Positions 8,337-24,100 of a stretch of 64,000 nt of DNA are shown piece after piece. The DNA is from Herbidospora solisilvae (GTDB taxonomy: Bacteria; Actinomycetota; Actinomycetes; Streptosporangiales; Streptosporangiaceae), in the NCBI RefSeq assembly GCF_009901565.1, contig NZ_WXEW01000013.1, positions 124,001-188,000 of the forward strand, given 5' to 3'. The notes under the pieces are model-generated. The model saw nothing but the letters and a program-made list of their open reading frames with translations. It had not been told where the DNA came from and did no database searches. Position 1 is the stretch's first letter. Every line of letters starts with the position of its first letter. A program made the position numbers and the translations under genes.

Positions 8337-9290
8337 GTGACTCTGCCCGGCTTCCTGGTCATCGGGGCCCCGAAGGCCGCCACGACCGCCCTGCACGCCG
8401 CGCTCAGCGCCCACCCGGACCTGTACCTGTCCGCGGTGAAGGAGCCGAAGTTCTTCCTCTCCGACGGCCCGCCGCCCGACAGGGGCGGGCCCGGCGACGC
8501 GGAGACCTACCGCGAGCACGTGTGGCGCCGCGACGACTACGAGGCCCTGTTCCGGCCGGGCTACCTGAACGGCGAGTCGACCCCGTTCTACCTGTACGAC
8601 CGGGACGCCCACCGGCGCATCAAGGCGCTCATCCCCGAGGTCCGGCTCATCGTGGTCGTGCGCGACCCGGTCGAGCGGGCGCACTCGAACTGGACCCACC
8701 TGTGGTCGGCCGGGCTGGAGCCCGTCGGCGACGTCGTCGAGGCCTGCGCCCGCGAGCCCGAGCGGATCAGGGCCGGGTGGGCGCCCTTCTGGCACTACGT
8801 CGGCCTGGGCAAGTACGGCGAGCAGCTCCGCGACCTCTACGACCTGTTCACCGAGGAGCAGGTGCTCGTCTTCCGCTACCGGGACCTGCTCGACCGGCCG
8901 GCGGAGACCCTCGACCGCATCTGCGGGCATCTCGGCGTGCGTACCGGGGTGATCTCCGAGGTGCCCCGGGAGAACGTGACCGTGCACCCCCACGAGACGG
9001 TGCTCCACCAGGTGTTGTCGCAGGTGGTGCGGGTGGGCGACCGGCTGGGCGGGCAGGCGCTGACCGCGCCGCTGGCCCGGGTGCTCCAGCGCGACGGCAA
9101 GGCGCGGCGGCCCCTCACGTGGGAGCAGCGGCAGGAGCTGATCCCCTACTTCACCGACGACATCAAGCTGCTGGAAGAGGTGACGGGGGAGGACTTCTCC
9201 GACTGGATCCGGCCCCGCGACCGTTCGGGCGGCCAGGTCGGCCACCGCCCGACCGGTCAGGGCCAGGCGCGCAACGGGCGGCCCCGATAG
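8337..9290 (+). CDS. PAPS-dependent sulfotransferase
   Basis: This 317-aa cytosolic protein has the two PAPS-binding elements of the sulfotransferase fold: the 5'-phosphosulfate loop GAPKAATTAL (10-19) and the 3'-phosphate motif RDPVERAHSNW (109-119). The C-terminal half carries the usual FRYRDLLDRP region. It transfers sulfate from PAPS to an acceptor, commonly a sugar or natural product; the acceptor is unknown. The frame opens at a TTG at 8286, but the GTG at 8337 has GGAGG with 5-nt spacing and puts the PAPS loop at the usual place, so I chose it. No PAPS-synthesis gene is nearby. Confidence 0.88.
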   Translation: MTLPGFLVIGAPKAATTALHAALSAHPDLYLSAVKEPKFFLSDGPPPDRGGPGDAETYREHVWRRDDYEALFRPGYLNGESTPFYLYDRDAHRRIKALIPEVRLIVVVRDPVERAHSNWTHLWSAGLEPVGDVVEACAREPERIRAGWAPFWHYVGLGKYGEQLRDLYDLFTEEQVLVFRYRDLLDRPAETLDRICGHLGVRTGVISEVPRENVTVHPHETVLHQVLSQVVRVGDRLGGQALTAPLARVLQRDGKARRPLTWEQRQELIPYFTDDIKLLEEVTGEDFSDWIRPRDRSGGQVGHRPTGQGQARNGRPR

Positions 9291-9458
9291 CCGCCTGACC
9301 GGCCACGGACGACTCGTCGCGGCGGGTCGGGGGAGCGGTGGCCGGCGCCGGGTGCGGCGCCTGGGCGGGGCGGGCGTCGGCGCCGGGCGGGCGGAGCCGT
9401 AACGGAGAAAGAGCTTCGACCCGCGCCGATGGCCGGTGAGGCGGCGGCGCGGGTTCCG

Positions 9459-10334
9459 TCAGATGAGTTCGGTGCGCAGGTCGTGGGCGCCGTCGGGGCG
9501 GGTCCACTCGTAGAAGATGCGCCGGCCGCCGCCCGGCAGGTCGAGGATGTCGAGGTAGCGCAGGCCGCCGTGGGGTGACTCGGCGTGCGGGTGGTCGCCC
9601 ACGGCCGTCAGGGTCGACGGGTCGGGGCCGGTCGCGACGCCGGTGCGCTCCTCGTAGTTCTCGGCCGCGCTGGCCCGGCCGTCGTAGTAGGCCAGCACCC
9701 CGTCGTCGGTGAACCGGACCGCCGAGATGCGCACGCCGCGGGAGTCCCAGGCGCCGGGACGGCGGTCGAGGGCGGTGCCGTGCCACGACCAGTCGCGCCC
9801 GTCGGGGCTGGTCGCGTAGTCCGTGACCATCTGGTCGGCCTCTTCGGGGACCTCCAGCGGGTGGCAGGACGCCCACAGGTGCCACTGGCCGCCGTGGTGG
9901 ACGATCACCGGGTCCTTCACGCCCGTCTTGAGGTCGCCGGGCAGCACCACGCGGGCGGTCTCCGGGTCGAAGTCCTCGGGGCGGGCGGCCTCCAGCAGCT
10001 CGACCCGCCAGTGCTTGGTGCCGTAGGTCGCGCAGCTCAGGTAGAGGCGCCAGCCGCCCTCGGGGGTCAGCACGAGAGTGGGCCGCTCCAGCGACTCGGT
10101 CCGCATCTGGTCTTTGGTGATCGTCAGCACCGGCTCGTAACGCTCGCCGTCGTCGGAGCGGGCGATCTGGATCGCGTAGCCGCGGCCCTCGCCGATGGGA
10201 CGGCGCAGCCGGTAGGCCAGGTAGATCGTGCCGTCGGGCGTCGCCACGGCGCTCGGCGCGCCGGCCCAGAAGCCGGGGCCGTCTCCCGGCGGGGGGATCG
10301 CCACGACGGAGCGCTGAGGCTGGGGGAGGAACAT
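9459..10334 (-). CDS. Five-bladed beta-propeller, glycoside hydrolase (GH43/GH32-like) protein
   Basis: This 291-aa protein has repeats typical of five-bladed propeller glycosidases: [54 protein letters not shown] and [10 protein letters not shown]. The KDP motif resembles the acidic site of GH43-type enzymes. There is no signal peptide, so it is probably cytosolic. The substrate is unknown, and it might be non-catalytic. I chose the ATG at 10334 because GGAG lies 8 nt upstream; the frame extends to a GTG at 10355 without a ribosome site. It is divergent from the TIGR03118-like gene. Confidence 0.6.
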   Translation of the reverse strand: MFLPQPQRSVVAIPPPGDGPGFWAGAPSAVATPDGTIYLAYRLRRPIGEGRGYAIQIARSDDGERYEPVLTITKDQMRTESLERPTLVLTPEGGWRLYLSCATYGTKHWRVELLEAARPEDFDPETARVVLPGDLKTGVKDPVIVHHGGQWHLWASCHPLEVPEEADQMVTDYATSPDGRDWSWHGTALDRRPGAWDSRGVRISAVRFTDDGVLAYYDGRASAAENYEERTGVATGPDPSTLTAVGDHPHAESPHGGLRYLDILDLPGGGRRIFYEWTRPDGAHDLRTELI

Positions 10335-10553
10335 TCCGGAGTCTCCAAGGATCACACGTCGACGATAGACAGCGAGGTGGAGGGGTCAAAGGGGCTTTGC
10401 CGGTCGTTGACTCGGCAAACCCTACCCTTTTACTAGGTTTTCAGCCGGTGAACCCTCCCGGGAAGCGCCGCGTATCTCCGCCCGTAAGGGAGCTTCGCGA
10501 ACCTCCGCACCTTAGGTCATGAACCGAGAAGGCCCCTCGAAGGAGACCACCAG

Positions 10554-11759
10554 ATGCGTTCACGCGTCGCCGTGCTCACCGCCGGGACGCTCGTTCTGAG
10601 CACCCCCCTGAGCATTCCCGCAAGCGCCCAGACGGCCCCACAGGCCAAGCCCGCCACCGTCAAGGTTACCAAGACGACCACGTCGACCAACCGGTTCGCC
10701 CAGGTCAACCTGGTCTCGGACGTGCCCGGCAAGGCCCCCGTCACCGATCCCAAGCTGGTCAACCCCTGGGGTCTGGCGATGGGCAAGACGTTGTGGGTCT
10801 CGGGCGCCGGCGCCGGTGTCGCGACCGTCTACTCCGGCAACGCCAAGAAGGAGCAGACCGAGGTCGCCATTCCGGGCGGCACGCCGACCGGACAGGTCGT
10901 CAACACGTCGCAGGACGACTTCCTGATCAAGGACAAGCCCGCGACCTTCATCTTCGCCAGCCCCTCGGGGGCGATCACGGCGTGGAACGCCGAGGTCAAC
11001 CCCAAGAACGCGGTCATCGCGGCGTTCACGAAGAACGCCGACTACAAGGGCCTGGCGGTGATGAACACCAACCGGGGCGCCTTCCTGCTGGCCCCCTCAT
11101 TCTCGCACGGCAAGATCCACGTCTACGACTCGGAGTTCGACCGGGTGCGGCTGTCCCGCTCGCAGTTCCGCGACCCGCGCATGCCCGCCGACTACGCCCC
11201 CTTCAACGTCGAGGTCGTCGGCAACGTGATCATGGTCGCGTACGCCAAGCGCGACGCCGCCACCGGCAAGGCCGTGCCCGGCCGGGGCAACGGGTTCGTC
11301 TCCCGGTTCTCCGCCAACGGCCGCTTCCTCGGCCGCTTCGCCAATCGCGGCGCGCTGAACGCGCCGTGGGCGATGATCCGCGCGCCGCGTGGATTCGGCG
11401 CCTTGGCCGGGGCCGTTCTGGTGGGTAACTTCGGAGATGGGCTGGTCAACGCCTACAGCGCCCGCACCGGCCGGTACCTCGGCCCGCTGCGGCAGACCAA
11501 CGGACAGGCGATCCAGCTTGAGGGTCTGTGGGATCTGGAGCCGGGCACTGCGACGAACGGCGGAGAGAACTCTGTATGGTTCGCGGCGGGTATCGACAAG
11601 GCGCAGCACGGCCTCCTGGGCGTGCTGAGGCCGTCTGACGCCGGGCCGCTGCCCGGCGCGGCGTCGACGCCGGCGCCTTCGGCGTCCGCGTCGGCGACGC
11701 CCAAGCCGTCGGCGGCCACCACGCCGACGTCGTCAGCGGGCGGCATGTACGGTTACTGA
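10554..11759 (+). CDS. Secreted TIGR03118-family beta-propeller protein
   Basis: This 401-aa protein has a Sec signal peptide (cleavage after about residue 25, PASAQ). The family opening is LVSDVPGKAPVTDPKLVNPWGLA, followed by about six repeated blades such as VLVGNFGDGLVNAYSARTG. The C-terminal 50 residues are a Ser/Thr/Pro/Ala-rich tail ending GGMYGY, probably extended or glycosylated. TIGR03118 proteins have no proven function; the blades suggest extracellular binding. AAGGAG precedes the ATG by about 9 nt. The gene ends 26 nt before gnd, so read-through is possible. Confidence 0.8.
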   Translation: MRSRVAVLTAGTLVLSTPLSIPASAQTAPQAKPATVKVTKTTTSTNRFAQVNLVSDVPGKAPVTDPKLVNPWGLAMGKTLWVSGAGAGVATVYSGNAKKEQTEVAIPGGTPTGQVVNTSQDDFLIKDKPATFIFASPSGAITAWNAEVNPKNAVIAAFTKNADYKGLAVMNTNRGAFLLAPSFSHGKIHVYDSEFDRVRLSRSQFRDPRMPADYAPFNVEVVGNVIMVAYAKRDAATGKAVPGRGNGFVSRFSANGRFLGRFANRGALNAPWAMIRAPRGFGALAGAVLVGNFGDGLVNAYSARTGRYLGPLRQTNGQAIQLEGLWDLEPGTATNGGENSVWFAAGIDKAQHGLLGVLRPSDAGPLPGAASTPAPSASASATPKPSAATTPTSSAGGMYGY

Positions 11760-11785
11760 GCTGCCCGGAAGGATAGGAGCGGCGC

Positions 11786-13225
11786 ATGGACAAGAACGTT
11801 TTGGGCACGGCGGACATCGGGGTGACGGGCCTTGCGGTGATGGGCCGGAACCTCGCGAGGAACCTGGCCCACCACGGATACGTCGTCGCGGTGCACAACC
11901 GCACCGAGAGCAAGACGCAGGAGCTCGTCGAGAACCACGCCGGAGAGGGCGCGTTCGTCGCGACGGGCACGACGGCGGAGTTCGTGGCGTCGCTCACGAA
12001 ACCCCGCAAGGCGATCATCATGGTGAAGGCCGGTCCGTCCACCGACGCCGTGATCGAGGACCTGGCGGCCCACATGGAGCCCGGCGACATGATCGTCGAC
12101 GGTGGGAACGCCCTGTTCACCGACACCCGGCGGCGTGAGGCGGCGCTGAAGGAGCGCGGCATCCTGTTCGTCGGCACCGGCATCTCCGGTGGTGAGGAAG
12201 GCGCCCTCAACGGGCCCAGCATCATGCCGGGCGGCTCGCCGGAGGCCTACAAGTCCCTCGGGCCGATCCTTGAGGACATCTCGGCCAAGGTCGACGGGGT
12301 GCCCTGCTGCACCCACGTCGGCGCCGACGGCGCGGGCCACTTCGTGAAGATGGTCCACAACGGCATCGAATACTCCGACATGCAGCTCATCGCGGAGGCC
12401 TACGACCTGCTCCGGCAGGCCCTCGGCCGCACCCCGGGCGAGCTGGCGGAGATCTTCACCGAGTGGAACCGGGGCGACCTCGAGTCCTACCTGATCGAGA
12501 TCACCGCCGAGGTGCTCGGCCACGTCGACGCCGAGACGGGCCGTCCGTTCGTGGACGTCGTCGCCGACCGCGCCGAGCAGAAGGGCACCGGCCGCTGGAC
12601 CGTCCAGAACGCCCTCGAACTCGGCGTGCCGGTCACCGGCATCGCCGAGGCGGTGTTCGCCCGCGGCCTGTCGGGTGACGTCACCCGCCGCCAGGCCGCC
12701 CGCGACCTGGAGGGGCCGATCGGGTCGGCGCCCAACTACTCCCTGGTCGACGACGTCCGGCAGGCCCTGCTCGCGTCGAAGATCGTGGCGTACGCCCAGG
12801 GCTTCGACCAGATGGCCGCCGCCTCCAAGGAGTTCGGCTGGAACATCAACCTCGGTGACATGGCGACGATCTGGCGCGGCGGCTGCATCATCCGGGCCCG
12901 GTTCCTCGACCGGATCCGCGACGCCTACGCCAAGGACCCGGGGCTGCCGACGCTGCTGGCCTCGCCGTCCTTCAGCGAGGCGCTGGCCGAGGCGCAGGGC
13001 GCCTGGCGCCGGGTCGTCTCCACGGCCGCCTCGATCGGCGTCCCGACGCCCGGGTTCTCCTCGGCGCTGGCCTACTACGACGGCCTGCGCCGCGACCGCC
13101 TGCCGGCGGCCCTGATCCAGGGCCTGCGCGACTACTTCGGCGCCCACACCTACCACCGTGTGGACCGCGAAGGGGTCTTCCACACCGACTGGAGCGGCGA
13201 CCGCGCCGAGCACCAGGAGAAGTAG
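11786..13225 (+). CDS. gnd: NADP-dependent 6-phosphogluconate dehydrogenase (decarboxylating)
   Basis: This 479-aa enzyme is the oxidative pentose-phosphate step converting 6-phosphogluconate to ribulose 5-phosphate, CO2 and NADPH in the cytosol. It is full length. The dinucleotide motif is GLAVMGRNLARN near residue 15. Substrate and catalytic blocks are GISGGEEGAL and HFVKMVHNGIEYSDMQL, which carries the catalytic Lys and Asn. The C-terminal swapped tail includes RDYFGAHTY. GGAGCGGCGC precedes the ATG. A GC hairpin follows the stop. This is a housekeeping-type gene. Confidence 0.95.
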   Translation: MDKNVLGTADIGVTGLAVMGRNLARNLAHHGYVVAVHNRTESKTQELVENHAGEGAFVATGTTAEFVASLTKPRKAIIMVKAGPSTDAVIEDLAAHMEPGDMIVDGGNALFTDTRRREAALKERGILFVGTGISGGEEGALNGPSIMPGGSPEAYKSLGPILEDISAKVDGVPCCTHVGADGAGHFVKMVHNGIEYSDMQLIAEAYDLLRQALGRTPGELAEIFTEWNRGDLESYLIEITAEVLGHVDAETGRPFVDVVADRAEQKGTGRWTVQNALELGVPVTGIAEAVFARGLSGDVTRRQAARDLEGPIGSAPNYSLVDDVRQALLASKIVAYAQGFDQMAAASKEFGWNINLGDMATIWRGGCIIRARFLDRIRDAYAKDPGLPTLLASPSFSEALAEAQGAWRRVVSTAASIGVPTPGFSSALAYYDGLRRDRLPAALIQGLRDYFGAHTYHRVDREGVFHTDWSGDRAEHQEK

Positions 13226-13238
13226 GACCACGCGGGGC

Positions 13239-13259
13239 GCCGGTGTCCTGACCACCGGC
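13239..13259 (+). terminator. GC-rich hairpin after gnd
   Basis: GCCGGTG (13239-13245) pairs with CACCGGC (13253-13259) around a 7-nt loop, with GGGG and CCC extending the stem after a one-base bulge. It lies 14 nt past the gnd stop, with no T-run, as is common in actinomycetes. Confidence 0.55.
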
Positions 13260-13470
13260 CCCTCGCACCCCCGTCCCGGACCGGGGTGGCCCTCGGGCGG
13301 CGCGCGCCCGCGGCACCGCGATCCGGGCGACGGCGTGGGGGCCGGTGCGCCATTCCCACCGGCCCCCACACGCCCGCACGTCATTCAGGCTCTGAAGACT
13401 GTGCCGGTAAGTGAGACGGCGCTACCGCCGCGCACGCCCGGCGTGATCCAATGCGCGGGTGCCGGGCCCG

Positions 13471-14847
13471 TCATCGAAGTTCTTCCAGCAAGTCCCGGAA
13501 GACGACGGGCAGCTCCTTGACCTGACCTGCGGAGAATCGGTCAAGCTTGCCCGTGAAGGCGAGCTCGTAGTCGTCGCCCCGAGGGGTCGCGGTCAGCATC
13601 AGGTCGAGCGCGGCGTCGTCGACCTCGTGGTCCCAGACGCGGGCCTCCAGGCCCTCCCACGTGGGCGGGAGCTTCGGGTCGTCGCGGTGGATGAACGAGG
13701 TCTGGAACACCGGATGCACGCCCGGGATCCGGGCCACGCCCGCCCGCGAGACCAGGGTGTCGAAGGGGATCTCGTTGGCCAGCGCCCCCGCCGCGGCCTC
13801 CCTGACCTTGGTGAGCAGCGCGGGGAACCCCTGTCCGGCGGGCAGCGCGACGCGCAGCGGCACCATGTTCACGAACGTGCCGACGACCGGTTCGAGCTCC
13901 CGCCGGGTGCGCGAGGCCGAGACGATGCCGGTGACCAGGTCCCGCCGGCCGGTCATGCGCTGGAGCAGCGTCAGGTAGGCCGCGCAGAGCGCCACGAACG
14001 GCGTCGTCGGCCCCTCGCCCAGCCGCCGCAGCCGGTCGACGGTCTCCCGCCGGACCCTGATCGCGGCGGTCGCCCCCGAACGGCCCGCCCTGGCGTGGGC
14101 GGTCACGCCCTCGAAGAGCGGGGCCGGGGCGCCGCTCAGGAGGTCCCGCCAATAGGGGAGGCGTTCGGCGATCCTCGTCTCGGCGCGCTGGACCGACCAG
14201 GCGGCGTAGTCGGCGTACTGGATCGGGAGCTCCGGCCGGGGCAGGCCCGAGTAGAGCGCGGCCAGGTCGTCGGCGACGACGCCCAGCGAGCCGCCGTCGG
14301 CGGCGATGTGGTGGCAGACCAGGAACAGCCGGTGCTCGTCCGGGCCGACCCGGAGCACGGTCAGCCGCAGCAGCGGGCCCTGCCCGACCGGGAACCGTTC
14401 GCCGCTCCGCGCGAGAGCCAGGTCGAGCGCGGCCCCCGAGGGGTCGGGCATGTCGCTCACGTCGAGATACTCCAGGGGCGCGGGCAGCGCGCCGTGCACC
14501 ACCTGCTCAGGGGTCTCCGTGTACGTCGTCCGGAACACCTCGTGCCGTCTGATCAGAGCGGCGAACGCCTCGGCCAGCCGCAGGAGGTCCAGCCGCCCCG
14601 AGAGGGCCACGCCCAGCGTCACGTTGGGCGCGGCGGCCGGGTCGGACTGCTGGGCGAGCCAGATGCGGCGCTGCTCGTGGGAGCACGGGAGCGGGCCGCC
14701 GTCCCGCGGAACCGGGGTGACCCCCTGCGGGGCGGCCTTGCGCGCCAGCAGCTTCGCCACCAGAGCGCGGCGCTTGTCGGCCTGTTCGGGCACTGTCATC
14801 CCGCGATTGTCGCCGAAGTCCTTGATCGCGGAGAAGTCCTGTTTCAT
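13471..14847 (-). CDS. Stand-alone NRPS condensation-domain protein
   Basis: This 458-aa protein is one complete condensation domain with no adenylation or carrier domain. The catalytic motif HHIAADG is intact (His179, His180, Asp184, Gly185). Other C-domain signposts are SHEQRRIWLAQQ (C1), RHEVFRTTY (C2) and a VGTFVNMVPLR block (C5). It probably acts in trans with the NRPS encoded divergently 17 nt away, forming an amide or ester or attaching a starter acid. ATG 14847 has only AGGG next to it; the in-frame ATG at 14799, just before the conserved region, would leave a 65-nt divergent promoter and may be the true start. Confidence 0.88.
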   Translation of the reverse strand: MKQDFSAIKDFGDNRGMTVPEQADKRRALVAKLLARKAAPQGVTPVPRDGGPLPCSHEQRRIWLAQQSDPAAAPNVTLGVALSGRLDLLRLAEAFAALIRRHEVFRTTYTETPEQVVHGALPAPLEYLDVSDMPDPSGAALDLALARSGERFPVGQGPLLRLTVLRVGPDEHRLFLVCHHIAADGGSLGVVADDLAALYSGLPRPELPIQYADYAAWSVQRAETRIAERLPYWRDLLSGAPAPLFEGVTAHARAGRSGATAAIRVRRETVDRLRRLGEGPTTPFVALCAAYLTLLQRMTGRRDLVTGIVSASRTRRELEPVVGTFVNMVPLRVALPAGQGFPALLTKVREAAAGALANEIPFDTLVSRAGVARIPGVHPVFQTSFIHRDDPKLPPTWEGLEARVWDHEVDDAALDLMLTATPRGDDYELAFTGKLDRFSAGQVKELPVVFRDLLEELR

Positions 14848-14864
14848 CCCTGGGAGATGGCTGC

Positions 14865-21166
<6,302 letters not shown>

Positions 21167-21170
<4 letters not shown>

Positions 21171-24100
21171 CCCAGGACATCTCCGCCGCCAAGCGGGCCC
21201 TCATCCAGCAGCGGCTCCGCCGCCGCACCGCCAAGGCCGTCATCACCCCGCGCGAGCCGGGTGTGGTGCCGCCGCTGTCGCACGCGCAGGAACGGCTCTG
21301 GTTCCTGGAGCAGTACCGCCCCGGCACGACCGCCTACACGGTCCCGTTCGCGGTGTGGCTGGAGGGCGGGCTCTCCGCCGACGCCCTGCGCGACGCGCTC
21401 GCGAAGGTGACCGCCCGGCACGAGACCCTGCGCACCCGCTTCACCACCACTGAGGACGGCCTGCCGGAACTCGTCATCGACGACGAGGCCGCCGTCGAGC
21501 TGACCGTGCACGAGGCCGCCGACGCCGAGGAGGCCCGGCGGCTGATCTCGGCCGACCTGGCCCGGCCGTTCGACCTGGCCGCCGGGCCGCTCCTGCGGGC
21601 CACGCTCGTCCGGATCGCGGACGAGCAGCACGTGCTCCAGCTCGCCGCTCACCATGCCGTCACCGACGGCTGGTCGGGCGACGTGCTGCTGGGCGACATC
21701 CTGACCCTGCTCGCCGGCAGGGAGCCCGCGCCGCTGCCGGTCCAGTACGGCGACTACGCCCTCTGGCAGCGCGGCCGGGTCTTCCAGTCCGACGTCGACT
21801 ACTGGCGTGACCGGCTCGCCCACCTGCCGCCGCTCGACCTGCCCACCGACCTGCCCCGCCCGCCGGAGCAGAGCGCCAAGGGGGCCGAGCACGCGTTCCG
21901 GCTCGACGGGGACCTCGTCGCCGCGCTGACCGAGCTGGGCAACGCGCGCGGGGCGACGCCGTACATGACCTTCCTGGCGGCGCTGCAGGTCCTGCTCGGC
22001 CGCTGGTCGGGGCAGGACGACTTCGCCGTCGGCACCCCCGTCAGCGGGCGCGGACAGCCCGAGCTCGACGGGCTGGTCGGCATGTTCGTCAACACCCTCG
22101 CCATGCGGGCCGACCTCGACGGCGACCCGGCCTTCACCGACCTGCTCGACCGCGTGAAGGACGGCGCGCTCGACGCCTTCTCCCACCAGGAGCTCCCGTT
22201 CGACCAGCTCGTCAACGAGCTCAACGTCGAACGCGACGTCAGCCGCACGCCCATCTTCCAGGTGCTGTTCGCGCTGCAGAACTACCAGACCGGACCGGCG
22301 GGCGCCGACGTCGTCAAGGTCACCGGCTTCTCGGCCGAGGTGACCGCCGCCCGGTTCGACCTGGCGCTCTACCTGTACGAGGGCCCGGAGGGCATGGGCG
22401 CCTCGTTCATCTACTGCACCGACCTGTTCAAGCCCTCGACCGTGCGGCGACTGGCCGAGTCGTTCGAGACGCTGCTGCGGTCGATCGCGGCCGACCCGTC
22501 GGCCCGGATCTCCACCCTCGACCTGCTGCCCGCGCACGAGGCGGCCACGACGCCGGCGTTCGGGGAGTCGGCGGAGCCACGGCGCCTCGACGCCACGCTG
22601 CTGCACCACACCGTGCGGGTGTCGGACGCCCCGGCCGTGGTCTTCGGCGACGACACGCTGACCTACCGGGAGCTCGACCAGCGGGCCAACCACCTGGCCG
22701 CCCGGCTCGTCGGGGAGGGGGTGCGGCCCGGTGACCGGGTCGCGGTCTGCCTGGAGCAGTCGGCCGACATCGCCGTGGCGATCCTGGGCGTGCTCAAGTC
22801 GGGGGCCGCCTATGTGCCGCTGGACCCGGAGCTGCCGGCGGCGCGGCTGGCGTACATGATCGAGGACGCCGGCATCGCCCTCGCGGTGACCACCCCCGAG
22901 CTGGGGCCCGACGGGGTCACCGGCATCCACCTCGACGGCGGGACGGCGGCGCGGGCTCCTGAGGTCGGCGTCACCCCCGACGACCTGGCCTACGTCATCT
23001 ACACCTCCGGCACGACCGGGCGGCCGAAGGGCGTGGCGGTGCAGCACCGGGAGGTGCTGGTCTACCTGGCCGGGGTGCACGAGCGGTTCGCGGTCGAGCC
23101 CGGGTCGGAGTTCGCGCTGCTCCAGTCGCTCGCCTTCGACTTCGGCATCACCGTCTTCTACCTGTCGCTGATGACGGGCGGCTGCCTGCACCTGCTGCCG
23201 CCGAAGACGGCCGCGCCCGATCTGGCGGCCTACTTCCGGCTCTACCCGCCCGACTACCTCAAGATCACGCCCTCCCACCTGGCCGCGCTGCTGGCCGAGG
23301 CCGACCCCGCCGAGCTGCTGCCCCGCAAGCTGCTCGTCCTGGGCGGCGAGGCCGCGCCGGCCGAGTGGGCCGCCGAGCTGGCCGCCCGGGTCAGGGTCGT
23401 CAACCACTACGGGCCCACCGAGGCCACCGTCGGCGTCACCACCCACGAGGTCGGCGCCGAGAAGGGCCTGCTGCCCATCGGCCGGCCGCTGCCCGGCGCG
23501 ACGGTCCGGCTGCTGGACGCCAACGGCCGTCCGGTCCCGATCGGCATGCCCGGGGAGATCCACCTCGGTGGCGCGCGCCTGGCGCGCGGCTACCTCGGGC
23601 GCCCGGCGCTGACCGCCGAAAAGTTCGTGCCCGATCCGTACGGCCCCCCGGGAGCCCGCCTCTACCGGACCGGCGACCTGGGGCGCTGGCTGGAGTCGGG
23701 CGAGCTCCAGTTCCTCGGCCGCCGCGACCTCCAGGTGAAGGTGCGCGGCTACCGGGTGGAACTGGGCGAGATCGAGACCCTCCTCGGCACCTACGAGGGG
23801 GTCGCCCAGGCTGTGGTCGAACTCCGCGACCAGCGCCTCGTGGCCTACCTGGCCGGGGTCGGCGACACCGGCGCGCTGCGCGCCTGGCTGAAGGAGCGCC
23901 TGCCCGACTACATGGTCCCGGCCCGGTACGTCTGGCTCGACCGCCTCCCGCTGAAGTCCCACGGCAAGGTCGACCGGGCCGCGCTGCCCGACCCGGCGGC
24001 GGTGGCCGAGCCGACGGCCGAGTTCACCGACCCGGAGACCGAGCTGGAGGAGCTCGTCGCCGGGATCTGGGCCGCCGTGCTGGGGCTGGAGCGGATCAGC